Shown piece by piece: positions 1-7,461 of a stretch of 27,602 bases of DNA (position 1 is the first letter of the stretch; each line of letters opens with the position of its first letter). The DNA comes from Pavlovales sp. CCMP2436 (Eukaryota > Haptophyta > Pavlovophyceae > Pavlovales), in the NCBI GenBank assembly GCA_026770615.1, contig MU631576.1, positions 129,731 through 157,332 of the forward strand. Direction: 5' to 3'. The notes under the pieces are model-generated. The model was not told the origin of the DNA and did no database searches. It saw nothing but the letters and a program-made list of their open reading frames with translations. The position numbers and the translations under genes are program-made.

Positions 1-1124
1 GGGCCGTCGTCGTCGGCGGGCGGTGAGGGGGCATAGGGCGGCGGCGGTGGCGGGTAAGGCGATGGCGGCGGCGGTCCGGTGGGGGGGTGCGTGGACGGCG
101 GTGGCGGCCGGGGCGGCGGCGGTGGCGGCTGGCCCTGCCGCTGTGCCGGCCGCGCGTAGTGGCCAGGCGGCGCGCGGTAAGGCGGTTGCGATGCGCGCTG
201 CTGCTGCTGGCGTGTGTTTGCCGCCGGGCTCGCCCGCTCATTGGGCTCGCGGGCTCGGCGGGTCTGCCTCGGCATTTTCCCCGCCAGATAGTCAAGCTGC
301 GGCTCGCATGTCGGCGCGGTTGGCGGCGGCGCGCCTCGGGCCAATGCATCTGCGATAGCCGCGGCTGAAGCTACAGTTTCGGCGTTGTCACGGCCCGCAA
401 GAGCGTTGTGGATCTTGGCGGCAGCGATGTGAGAGGCCGTTCGCGCAGTGGTGAGGTAAGGATATGCGTCCTGAGCGGCGCACGCAACGGCCATGCGCTC
501 GAGCAAGGACGGCGCTCCGGTCGGCAGGTCGCGCGCCTCGGGCCAGGCCGGCTGCGCGAGCCAGAGCTGGGCGGTGACGTGGAAGTGAATGTTGTTAGAC
601 CAGTCGGTCGAGCGGGGGTTTGGCATGGCGTCCTGGACGTCGTTGGCGGGCTGCCCCTTGATCGTCGCCTTCGCGGCCGCGCCGAGCTTGTAGAGCATGC
701 CCGCCTTGAACTCGTCGTAGATGGTGATATTTGGGATGCTGTTGAACTTGTCGGGGTGAAGGCCTGTGCTCGCCTTGCGATAGCGGCTCAACAGCCCGGC
801 GTCGAGCTCTAATGACGAGGGCGCCCACGGGGACGGAACCGCAGGTCTGCCCCCCGTGTTGAGGATGGGCATCAGCGAGAGCACCTTGCGCGCGAGGGTG
901 AGGTCGTCCTTAATGGAGTCAGGCCCCGCCTTCTGCACCAGGAGGAAGACTTTGCCGTAGGACTCGTTGATGGCCTCGAGCAGCGGGGGGCGCAGCTGCA
1001 GGGCGGGCGGGATGAAGGAGAGGAGGTTCGGCATGTCGACGTCGCCCGAGGGCACGCCGCCCATAGCGAACGCGGCGCCTGTGCAGGCGACCGCGAGGAG
1101 GAGGCGGAGGGGGGCCTCCGCCAT
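1..1124 (-). CDS. Unrecognised secreted protein, 3' end outside window
   Basis: An uninterrupted minus-strand frame runs from an ATG at 1124 to the left edge (374 complete codons, no stop). I read it directly on the reverse complement. The N-terminus (MAEAPLRLLLAVACTGAAFA) has the hydrophobic core and small-residue end of a signal peptide, so the product probably enters the secretory pathway. Next comes a roughly 260-residue region of mixed composition that I do not recognise, with stretches such as LHPDKFNSIPNITIYDEF and NNIHFHVTAQLWLAQPAW. From about residue 285 it becomes rich in Gln, Pro, Arg and Tyr, with polyproline runs up to the edge. The 1124 start has a good context (ACGATGG); in-frame ATGs at 1151 and 1202 are possible, and 1151 would lengthen the hydrophobic leader. 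The proline-rich tail could be a cell-wall or extracellular linker, but that is inference. Coding status rests on the long open frame plus the leader; function unknown. Confidence 0.72.
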   Translation of the reverse strand, partial: MAEAPLRLLLAVACTGAAFAMGGVPSGDVDMPNLLSFIPPALQLRPPLLEAINESYGKVFLLVQKAGPDSIKDDLTLARKVLSLMPILNTGGRPAVPSPWAPSSLELDAGLLSRYRKASTGLHPDKFNSIPNITIYDEFKAGMLYKLGAAAKATIKGQPANDVQDAMPNPRSTDWSNNIHFHVTAQLWLAQPAWPEARDLPTGAPSLLERMAVACAAQDAYPYLTTARTASHIAAAKIHNALAGRDNAETVASAAAIADALARGAPPPTAPTCEPQLDYLAGKMPRQTRRAREPNERASPAANTRQQQQRASQPPYRAPPGHYARPAQRQGQPPPPPPRPPPPSTHPPTGPPPPSPYPPPPPPYAPSPPADDDG

Positions 1125-1395
1125 CGTGAGTAGAATGACACACACTGTCATGTGGCGCAATGATGTGGATTGCGTCGCTGCGTGAGGCGAGACGTACCGC
1201 ATTGCCTATTGGATCGCCTGTCTTCAATTGAACTCGAAACGAAATCGCCTTCTTCGGAGCTCAGTCGGCGTTTTGGTATCATCGCAAGGTGACCCTGAAG
1301 CTCAACAGAGTGACGTCCAGACGCTGACACCCCGGGCCACCTGGACGCAAAACTGCGCCGCCACAAGCGTAAGAAGTGGCATCATAACATCACAC

Positions 1396-1437
1396 CACCT
1401 GTTGAACCATGCTGAGCCGCTAATAATAATATATAAT
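1396..1437 (+). repeat. Fragment of dispersed repeat R (terminal part)
   Basis: The stretch beginning CACCTGTTGAACCATGCTGA and continuing GCCGCTA, then an AT-rich tail, matches the end of the element found inverted at 2311-2420 and inside the integrase of retroelement C at 20770-20876. Only about 27 bp plus the AT tail are present here, so this is a truncated copy. Confidence 0.7.
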
Positions 1438-1440
1438 GAC

Positions 1441-1527
1441 TGTAATTTTAAATGTGGACTGTTCTTTTACTGAAATTTAGTCTATAAGTAAGCTTTTACT
1501 GAAATTTAGTTCATAAGTAAAATTACA
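1441..1527. repeat. Small inverted-repeat unit with internal tandem duplication
   Basis: The arms TGTAATTTTA (1441-1450) and TAAAATTACA (1518-1527) are perfect 10-bp inverted repeats. Between them a unit of about 29 bp beginning CTTTTACTGAAATTTAG occurs twice in tandem (1464-1492 and 1493-1520) with a two-base difference near its end. The structure resembles a tiny MITE or foldback remnant. No target duplication is evident. Confidence 0.6.
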
Positions 1528-1617
1528 GCGAAGATGCCGTGCACCTGAAAGAGCACGTTGAAAAAGTCACGCAAGGTATCAAGTTTAAATTGCAAAATCG
1601 CGTGACGACGAACGGGG

Positions 1618-1668
1618 AACTGCCCCATATGGTCAACTACTGCGAGCAGTTGACCATATGGGGCAGTT
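1618..1668. repeat. Perfect 21-bp-stem hairpin
   Basis: The left arm 1618-1638 (AACTGCCCCATATGGTCAAC plus T) and right arm 1648-1668 are exact reverse complements, separated by a 9-nt loop (1639-1647). It lies in non-coding DNA. It could be the relic of an inverted-repeat element or a structured RNA; the sequence does not decide. Confidence 0.85.
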
Positions 1669-1960
1669 CGACCCACGGTGCACTTCCAGTTGGCGATACT
1701 GCGTGAGGTGCTTCGCATGATGCATCGAAATGCCCCATGTCACCTCTGTGTCACTCAGGCGGCGCACCGTGGGCTGTGTTGCCGTGTGGCCATCCTTCGA
1801 GCACACACGCAGTGAGCAGCAGTGAGTCTGACTTCAGAAAGCATCGACTGCTGCGCAAAAGGCTGGATACCTCCGCTCCCACTGAGCGGATACCATGAAG
1901 CCATCACTCCCAATGCCTTTACGGCGCTTGTAGTGTGTTGAAGGGAAAACATATTACACT

Positions 1961-2060
1961 TCACCTTTTCTACCACCCCTGCAGCCTGCTGCCAGGCCCT
2001 GATGTCTGACATCGACCAAGTCTGTGCTAATGACCACCACCTGTGGAAACATGCTGAGCC
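1961..2060 (+). repeat. Diverged copy of dispersed repeat R
   Basis: This segment aligns with the element copy at 20770-20860 along its length. Shared blocks in the same order include CTGCTGCCAGG, GTCTGAC, CGACCAAGTC, CCACCTGT and CATGCTGAGCC, with scattered substitutions and small indels. It is the oldest-looking copy in the window. Confidence 0.6.
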
Positions 2061-2158
2061 AGAGCTGCTCACTTAGGCTCAATTTCTCAGACAGTGAGAC
2101 ATGGCACACCGCCACCCTGAGTCCCAATAACTGTTTTTATTAATTTTGTATTATATTG

Positions 2159-2283
2159 CGCCCAAGCCAGCGCAGCCGAATAAGGCACGCAGCAGGCAAG
2201 ATACCGCAGGCAATGAGCGACGTAGCGCTTAGACCAGCACAACATTCAGAACAGTCAGACGCCAGCTTGAATCCCTATCAGTA
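2159..2283 (+). repeat. Direct repeat unit 1 (partner at 2629-2750)
   Basis: The segment starting CCCAAGCCAGCGCAGC and ending near CAGACGCCAGCTTGAATCCC recurs at 2629-2750, in the same order and with indels: CCCAAGCCAGCGCAGC, GGCACGCAGC, GGCAAT, GCGACG, AGCACAAC, CAGACGCCAGCTT, AATCCCT, CAGTA. The two copies flank the TA-rich foldback. Confidence 0.7.
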
Positions 2284-2295
2284 TCAGTACATAAC

Positions 2296-2325
2296 ATATT
2301 ATATATATATATATATATATATATA
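2296..2325. repeat. TA dinucleotide microsatellite
   Basis: About 14 TA units in a row at the centre of the foldback element and directly next to dispersed repeat R. The copies of R at 1396 and 20770 also end in a short AT or TA run, so the TA tail seems to belong to the element. Confidence 0.9.
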
Positions 2326-2420
2326 GCGGCTCAGCATGGTTCAACAGGTGTTGTTCACTCACTGACTTGGTCGACGTCAGACGTTAGTCCTGGCAGCAGG
2401 GATGGTGTTGGTAGAGGTGA
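2311..2420 (-). repeat. Dispersed repeat R, inverted copy
   Basis: Read on the minus strand this is nearly identical over about 105 bp to 20770-20876 (one substitution, GTCGACC versus GTCAACC, by eye). It runs from CACCTCTACCAACACCATCC to the GCCGCTATATATA end. Near-identity with a copy inside a degenerate retrotransposon suggests recent mobility or gene conversion. Confidence 0.8.
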
Positions 2421-2628
2421 TTACTGATAGGGATTCTGACTTGAGGGAGTTGAAATCGAAGCTGGCGTCTGACTGTCGTGGAAGTTGTTGTAAAAATATT
2501 GCAGGACAAACAGCAACCAGCCAGATCATATCATCTCCTTAACCGCCCAAGGTTACCCGGGTACACTAACTTAAACTACTACCGGATTTCCATCGGTCGG
2601 CAGTCACTCGACACGCGCAGTGGCACGC

Positions 2629-2750
2629 CCAAGCCAGCGCAGCAGACTAACGGGAACGGGAGTAAGGGCAAGGCACGCAGCGGGCAATAGGCGACGCAGC
2701 GCTCAGACGAGCACAACTTCAGACGCCAGCTTAAATCCCTGTCAGTAATA
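2629..2750 (+). repeat. Direct repeat unit 2 (partner at 2159-2283)
   Basis: Second copy of the direct repeat. It carries an extra GGGAACGGGAGTAAGG-type insert relative to unit 1 and is followed by an AT-rich TTATTATTATT tract. Confidence 0.65.
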
Positions 2751-3007
2751 ATTGTTATTATTATTGGCATAGCGAGCTCGACCCCCCAGCTCAGCAACTG
2801 GCTAGCGCAGTGATGCCAGCACAGTGCTCCGCTGTGACAGACACCAGTAGAGCCGTCCCTGGTGCTGCACACGGGTGCACGCCCTGGCCACGGCGTGCAC
2901 ACGCCGCGACAGCCGCTCTTCACGTGCGGCTGGGCGCTTCCCACCGTGTTGCTCGCCCCAGCTCTGCTCTCGGCGCGCGGGCCGGCTACGTCGTCCCGAC
3001 CCCGCCC

Positions 3008-3939
3008 TCATCGGAATCTCCAGTAGAGCATGAGCAGCACAATTCCGACGACCAATACCACAGGCCCATATTTGCGTAGCAGCATTTGCGTGTTCAGGTA
3101 TTTGGCCTGTCTCGCGTACTCCCGCGCGCCGTCGCGCAGCTTGCCCGAATGCCTCGCAACACCTGCGCGCGGGTGGAGGGGCGCGGTTGGAGGCAAGGCG
3201 TGACGAATAAACAGGCGGCGCGGCGGCGGCAGGGCCGCGCGAGGCTCGCAAGGCGCTGTGGGCGCGGCGGGGCGGCGGCAGCAGCGACGGCGGCGGCGCG
3301 TACTGTCGAGCCGCTCCCCCCGCCCTAAGACCTCCTGGATGTTGGTCATCATGATCTTCTGCACGTCGGCCAGATCCTCGTTGAGCTTGTTCACGTTGCG
3401 CTGCGCGCGCGTGTCCATGTAGAGCTTCTTGGTCTTCTGGATGAATGTGTCGAATTTGATGAAGGCGTACGGACGAGTGGCCGAGTCGACTTCGGTGGCG
3501 TAGAGCAGGTTGAACTCCTTCTGCAGCTCCTCGAGGTAGTTGAACGCCAGCCGCTTCGGGTACGCGCGCTCAGTCAGCACCAGGTAGCACACACCGCCCT
3601 CGATCAGGTAGCTGCGCGTGCGCGCGGGCGCGAGTAAGCGAATAAGATCGCAGTGTCAGACGCCAAATCAAGCGGGGACTCGAGCTCGCGAGCGGCGCGC
3701 GAGCGGGCCGGACTCGCATGGGCGCGCCGCCGGGGGGCCGCGCTGCCGCGCGCGTACTGGAAGATCTCTGAGCCAGTCTCGATCGACAGCCGGCCGGGCG
3801 ACGAGTTTGTGAGCTGCTTGAAGATGCGCTTAGCCTGGTTCTTGTACACGTCCAGATCGCGGTGGTACTTGTCATCCTCCATCGAGGCCGCCAGTGGCAG
3901 TCCATCCACCACCCGCGCGATGATCGTCAGCTTGGGCAT
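3008..3939 (-). CDS. SEC22: SEC22-type R-SNARE (ER-Golgi vesicle fusion)
   Basis: Three exons (3939-3758, 3611-3304, 3162-3008) join to 214 codons plus stop, the usual SEC22 length. Sec22 is the R-SNARE of ER-Golgi transport. Exon 1 gives the longin-domain start (MPKLTIIARVVDGLPLAASM). The splice restores F-HYLIEGGVCYLVL, as in other Sec22 proteins. Exon 2 continues the longin domain (RPYAFIKFDTFIQKTKKLY) and most of the SNARE helix; the zero-layer Arg lies in NIQEVLGRGERLD. Exon 3 completes the helix (RDGAREYARQAKYLN) and ends in a C-terminal transmembrane anchor (about residues 195-214, YGPVVLVVGIVLLMLYWRFR). Both introns start GTACGCG and end CGCAG, and both split codons so that conserved residues are restored. 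The frame happens to stay open through intron 2, so an unspliced reading would wrongly add a basic insert. The gene appears intact. Confidence 0.93.
3163..3303 (-). other. SEC22: SEC22 intron 2 (141 nt)
   Basis: Donor A|GTACGCG at 3303, acceptor GCGCAG|GT at 3163, phase 1. Splicing yields GERLDSVARHSGKLRDG, which aligns without a gap to the Sec22 SNARE motif. The intron length is divisible by 3 and stop-free, so the retained form would be read through in frame. Confidence 0.88.
3612..3757 (-). other. SEC22: SEC22 intron 1 (146 nt)
   Basis: Donor CA|GTACGCG at 3757, acceptor GCAG|CTAC at 3612. The split codon CA/C gives His, restoring the F-H-Y-(L/I)-I-E motif of the longin domain. Donor and acceptor hexamers match those of intron 2. 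Confidence 0.9.
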
Positions 3940-4275
3940 GGCGCACGATTGAGGACGAACCCGATCGAGGTGAGCAGAGGGGTGAGGGTTCGGGTGGCAG
4001 GCCGCGAGGCGAGCCAAGACGAGGGCCGACTGCGACCGAGCTGAGAGCGGGCGATTTTTAAATGTGGCGCTGCCGACCGGACAGCTCTCCTCTCCGGTCT
4101 GGGCTCTGGCGAGTGTGCGGATGCCGCCGGTGGGCCCGTCACAGCTACTGAAACTAGCAATATTCATCACGTATCGACTCAGCGCTAGTCAGTCTCTAGA
4201 GAGAGGCGAGGAAATTTATTCGGCTCGATCCAAGCTCGTCGACGTCGTCGCCGTCGGAATATGTAGCGGTGACCG

Positions 4276-4341
4276 GGACACAGTGACACTGACAGTCACA
4301 GTCACGGTGTCAGTCACGGTCTGACTGACACCGTTGACAGG
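4276..4341. repeat. Short CAGTGACA/GTCAC repeat tract with inverted repeat
   Basis: Repeated CAGTCAC, GACACTGACAG and GTCACGGT words are packed into about 65 bp. Within it ACGGTGTCAGTCA (4304-4316) and TGACTGACACCGT (4322-4334) form a perfect 13-bp inverted repeat around a 5-nt loop. Confidence 0.75.
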
Positions 4342-4420
4342 CGTTTTCTTATAGGACTAGGAGTAATAGTTAGATTCTAGATAGGTGACAGTGTTTCTGA
4401 ACTTTGTTCAAATTTGCTGT

Positions 4421-4468
4421 AGGCTTGGAAAAAGCCGAGGCCTCGGTCTCAAGGCTTTTTCCAAGCCT
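4421..4468. repeat. Perfect 16-bp-stem hairpin
   Basis: AGGCTTGGAAAAAGCC (4421-4436) and its exact reverse complement (4453-4468) flank a 16-nt loop that itself contains GAGGCCTC. It is in non-coding DNA between convergently placed neighbours' flanks. Role unknown. Confidence 0.85.
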
Positions 4469-4993
4469 GAGAAATCCTCGGTCCCCCGAGCAGTTTTCGA
4501 TTCAGTGGCTTCCAGGAGACTCGCGTTCACTCAAAAGATACATCGTCATCTACAACGTGGATTCGTATCTAACTTTTCAAAAAACGATAGCCCAATAAAT
4601 TAAGTTACTTATCTTATTAAATTTACAAACGAAAAATTCAACATGAGCACTATATACTGTAACTATTCAAAATTTTATCACTTTTGAAAAAAATTCAGTT
4701 ATATGCTGAATACTGTATCCACCAACCCCCTTTCAAAATAAATGAAAAAGTTCACTTTGTTAGTTTAAGTTCGTTACTGATTTACCACCCTGTCCCTGAC
4801 ACGCACTAGAACGTATCTGTCTCATACGTAAGATTTCACACATTTCAGATAAATCAAAATGCATTAAATACAGCTCGCCGAGGCGAATCCAGCAAGCCTA
4901 CAGCGAGCTCTGCCTTCAAATATGGAGTACTTCAGCAATCGACCCGGTCGTTCCCCACTCTGGGAGAGGGACGCCATAGCCTGATAAATGGGA

Positions 4994-6067
4994 TCAGCTC
5001 GGTTTGACGAGCGGCTCGGCTGCACCAGCCGCGCCGAGGCCTCGTCGCTGGGCATCAACCAGTGCGATCATTTTGCGCGACTCGCTCTCTCTGAGCACGG
5101 TGCGCAGCCGCTCGCGCAAGTCCTCCACGCACCCGTCCTCGCGCAGCCCGCGCTCCCGGCATCCTCTCTGCAAATCGGCCTTTCGCAGCTTCCGGATCTC
5201 ACTCAGCGACAAGTCCGGCGACCCCTCCCCCGCAACTGCGCCCTCCGCCTCCACCGCCGCCGCCATCGCGGAGATGGACGCGGTAGCGGTGGCGGGCACT
5301 GCGGAGGGCTGCTGCTCAGGCGAGGCCGGCCTGGGTGGGGCAGCTCCCCTCGCTGCCTCGTCGGTGGCGAGCAGTGCCCCCTTCTCGAGTCCCAACTCGG
5401 TCGCGAGCCGGGCCAGCGCGCCCACGTTCTGCTTCCTTTTGATGCCCTTGCGAGAGTCCATCGCCTTGTTGGCCAGCGCATCGGGGAGTGTGTTGTCCTC
5501 GCGCGGCACGAACCTCGCATCGTACCGCCCGTCGAAGGCCTGCTCGACCGCGCCGAGCAGCTTCTTACGTAGTGAGACCAAATGTGGCTTTGTCACCTTC
5601 CACTCGCCGGACAACTGCTTGATGACGAGCATGCTGTCGCCCTGCAGTGTCAGCCGCTCGACGGGCAGCTTCTTCGCCAGCCGCGCGGCCTCGGTTACGC
5701 CGAGCAGCGCAGCCGTGTACTCCGCCTCGTTATTTGTCGCGTGTTCCCGCATATAGTGGCTCACCGAGAGCAGCACCGCGCCATCCCGCGCGTCCGCCAC
5801 AACTGCGCCGCAGCCCGATGGGCCCGGGTTGCCGCGCGAGCCGCCGTCGAAGCATACGAGGAGGTGGACACCTCTGCAGGTTGGGCGCAAAGAGGGGGGG
5901 GATGGGCATGTGTCAGCAAGCGCCCTGGTAGCCAACGGAGGTGTGGGGTGGCCGCACCTCGCGCGCATCGCCATGCTGGTGCGCATCGCCCGCGGGGAGA
6001 TGCGGGCCACGAGGACACGGCAGTGAGGAGATGCGGGCAACGAGGAGACGGCCGCGAACGCGTGCAT
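4994..6067 (-). CDS. RNase HI with C-terminal SAP domain
   Basis: RNase HI cuts the RNA strand of RNA-DNA hybrids. The 357-residue frame contains a full RNase H fold: CFDGGSRGNPGPSGCGAVV (first Asp about D74), NNEAEYTAALLGV (catalytic Glu about E116), LQGDSMLVIKQL (D144) and EDNTLPDALANKA (D196). All four DEDD residues are present and the pattern is closest to the short bacterial/archaeal RNase HI type. After an Ala/Pro-rich linker, about residues 286-325 (LSEIRKLRKADLQRGCRERG ... DLRERLRTVL) match a SAP DNA-binding helix-extension-helix. The N-terminus is uncertain. A pyrimidine-rich acceptor (CTGCAG) before RGVHLLV pairs with a GAG|GTGCGG donor to define a possible 84-nt in-frame intron (5957-5874), and the start could be any of the Met codons at residues 1, 28, 32 or 34. 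The unspliced N-terminus is Arg/Ser/Ala-rich and could act as an organelle transit peptide. Divergent with the ARM gene. Confidence 0.88.
   Translation of the reverse strand: MHAFAAVSSLPASPHCRVLVARISPRAMRTSMAMRARCGHPTPPLATRALADTCPSPPSLRPTCRGVHLLVCFDGGSRGNPGPSGCGAVVADARDGAVLLSVSHYMREHATNNEAEYTAALLGVTEAARLAKKLPVERLTLQGDSMLVIKQLSGEWKVTKPHLVSLRKKLLGAVEQAFDGRYDARFVPREDNTLPDALANKAMDSRKGIKRKQNVGALARLATELGLEKGALLATDEAARGAAPPRPASPEQQPSAVPATATASISAMAAAVEAEGAVAGEGSPDLSLSEIRKLRKADLQRGCRERGLREDGCVEDLRERLRTVLRESESRKMIALVDAQRRGLGAAGAAEPLVKPS
5874..5957 (-). other. Possible 84-nt intron in the RNase H gene
   Basis: Donor GAG|GTGCGG (the same hexamer as in the neighbouring ARM gene) and acceptor CTGCAG|A after a pyrimidine-rich tract. 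Removal keeps the frame and joins MRA-R-GVHLLVCFDGG. Because it is a multiple of 3 and stop-free, the unspliced reading is equally open; transcript data would decide. Confidence 0.5.
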
Positions 6068-6322
6068 GCCGCAGGTGGCCCAGAAGGCGGAGATGCCCGA
6101 ATGCCGTGTCAGGCGACCCGTGCGAATGTGCTCCCAGACGCAGCCGGTTGCGGCCCTACGGATCGCGCAGCGGCGGCGCGACGCTGCGGCTGCTCATTGC
6201 CAAATTTGAAAGTCGACGAGCCCGTCCCGTCGGAGCGGAGCGGGTTCGAGGACACACATCGCCCCGAGCAGACGGTCGGGGCGAGCAATCCGGGGCGCGG
6301 GCTTGCTAGTACCGTCCGGGCG
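6068..6322. promoter_or_regulatory. Shared divergent promoter region (inferred)
   Basis: The RNase H gene reads left and the armadillo-like gene reads right from this 255-bp gap, so the promoters of both must lie here or inside the 5' ends. The only AT-richer island is around 6195-6215 (TGCCAAATTTGAAAG). No TATA box or known factor site can be called. Confidence 0.45.
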
Positions 6323-7306
6323 ATGGCAAGCCAGTGGGATTCGGGCGACGAGCTGGATGAGCTAGAGGTGCGGACGCGGGCGGGTGTGGGACGCGACGGT
6401 GCTGGGCGCGCCGGGCAGCCGGGCAGCCGCGCGCGAGAACGACGGCTGGACGTGAATGATGCTCGAATTGGGGAAGCACACACACACACACACACCACCA
6501 ACTCACTCACCCCTCCTCCCCCCCTCCCCCTCCCCCAGCTATCTTTCGACGCGCTCAACGCGCTTGAATGGGTGGATGCGGCCGTCACGACCACAGAACC
6601 GGCCTGGGTCGTAGCGATGCAGCGCTTCCACGATGCAGGCGCACTCGCAGACCCGGCGCACTCGCGCAGTGAGCGCCTGCGGCAGCTCGTCATCCTCTGT
6701 GAGCTAGGTGGCCACGCGCGCGCCTTTGGCGACGCAATGCGCGAGGCGGGTGTCATCGACATGTGCCTTGCCGCGATGCCCGCGCTCGACCTGGCCGAGC
6801 CGGCCGACATGCCGCTGCTCCTCATGTGTTGCCGCACGGTGCGCAAGATCATCTGCCCCGACCGCGTGAGCCGCAAGCGGGTGCGCGAAGTCGGCGGGCT
6901 GCCCGCGCTCATCCGCGCACTCGATAGCGGCGTCGAGGCCGTGGCGATGGAGGCGACGCACTGCATCAAGAACAGCTGCTACGGGCAGACTGATTCGCGC
7001 AACGAGGTCCGCGAACTGGGCGGCGTACACGCTATGATGCGCGTGCTGCTCACGCCGCACTACACAAACGCCACGTGGCGCGCCGCGGTCGCGCTGTGCG
7101 GACTCAGCTGGGCCAACCCGGCGAATCGCGACATAATCACGACCTGGCCCGGTGTGATGGAGGCGATAGAGCTCAGGCTCGGCCAGAAGCAGGAGACCTG
7201 GAAGACCGCGACGGGGCTGAGGGCGCTCCGGCGGCACATGGTGCTGCGCGCGTCGGGCCAGCAGGTGGGCAACTCCGACGAGGAAGAGGAAGAGGAAGAT
7301 CTATAA
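6323..7306 (+). CDS. Armadillo-like repeat protein
   Basis: Two exons (6323-6367 and 6539-7306) give 270 residues. Exon 1 encodes an acidic MASQWDSGDELDELE. The phase-0 splice continues LSFDALNALEWVDAAV. The body is a series of paired helices typical of armadillo/HEAT folds: RQLVILCELGGHARAFGDAMREAGVIDMCL, LLLMCCRTVRKIICPD, VREVGGLPALIRALDSGVEAVAMEATHCIKNSC, VRELGGVHAMMRVLLTP, WRAAVALCGLSWANPANRDI. The GG(L/V)xA(L/M)(I/M)R(A/V)L word is the classic ARM helix 3 start. The tail is strongly acidic (EEEEEEDL). ARM proteins bind partner proteins; this one cannot be named. The intron donor GTGCGG and its CT-rich acceptor are clear, but since the intron is in frame and stop-free a longer unspliced reading is formally possible. 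The large open frame upstream of 6323 is the shadow of RNase H. Confidence 0.82.
   Translation: MASQWDSGDELDELEVRTRAGVGRDGAGRAGQPGSRARERRLDVNDARIGEAHTHTHTTNSLTPPPPLPLPQLSFDALNALEWVDAAVTTTEPAWVVAMQRFHDAGALADPAHSRSERLRQLVILCELGGHARAFGDAMREAGVIDMCLAAMPALDLAEPADMPLLLMCCRTVRKIICPDRVSRKRVREVGGLPALIRALDSGVEAVAMEATHCIKNSCYGQTDSRNEVRELGGVHAMMRVLLTPHYTNATWRAAVALCGLSWANPANRDIITTWPGVMEAIELRLGQKQETWKTATGLRALRRHMVLRASGQQVGNSDEEEEEEDL
6368..6538 (+). other. ARM gene intron (171 nt) with CA microsatellite
   Basis: Donor GAG|GTGCGG, acceptor CCCCCAG|CT after a long C/T tract. The intron contains a (CA)9 run (6477-6494). Phase 0; removal joins two helix-compatible segments and deletes a low-complexity Thr/His/Pro stretch. 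Confidence 0.75.
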
Positions 7307-7461
7307 TTAATAATGTGCGCGCTATACTCCCCGACGCAAGACGTACATCTCATCGGCAGGTACACACTACATTTGTAGGCCTTCCCGACGTCCCCGCCGG
7401 CTGAAAAAATAGGGCCCAATCGCCAAGCTCCCGGGGCACATTTGGCTAGTCGAGAAGCCCC

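Larger units (their letters stand above)
2251..2476. mobile_element. TA-rich foldback (inverted-repeat) element
   Basis: The left arm 2251-2283 (ACAGTCAGACGCCAGCTT then GAATCCCTATCAGTA) is matched base for base, inverted, by 2459-2476 and 2422-2436. A 22-bp extra segment (2437-2458) interrupts the right arm. Between the arms lie a long TA microsatellite (about 2296-2325) and an inverted copy of dispersed repeat R. The structure resembles a non-autonomous foldback or MITE. No transposase is encoded. Confidence 0.65.
1203..3007. other. Gene-free repeat patchwork
   Basis: No convincing gene is visible between the first gene and the 3' end of SEC22. All frames are short and none resembles a known protein. 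The stretch holds small repeats (listed separately): a 10-bp inverted repeat around a 29-bp tandem duplication, a 21-bp-stem hairpin, several copies of one dispersed element, a TA-rich foldback and a direct repeat. It is clearly less GC-rich than the flanking genes. Confidence 0.6.
3940..4993. other. Intergenic region upstream of SEC22 and downstream of RNase H
   Basis: No gene is supported here. The part next to SEC22 (3940-4200) is GC-rich and presumably holds its promoter and 5' UTR; no motif is diagnostic. From 4560 to 4860 the DNA is markedly AT-rich. It contains a GTGACWGT-type repeat tract and two hairpins listed separately. 4864-4993 is GC-richer and probably the 3' flank of the RNase H gene. 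Confidence 0.5.

Noticed and set aside
408..812. Plus-strand frame of 134 codons at the left end
   Set aside because: It is antisense to the continuous minus-strand frame with a signal peptide; its composition is that of a GC-rich shadow frame.
5582..6322. Long plus-strand frame upstream of and joined to the ARM gene
   Set aside because: It lies antisense to the RNase H catalytic domain and its product is low-complexity Arg/Ala/Gly. The convincing ARM start is the acidic MASQWDSG at 6323.
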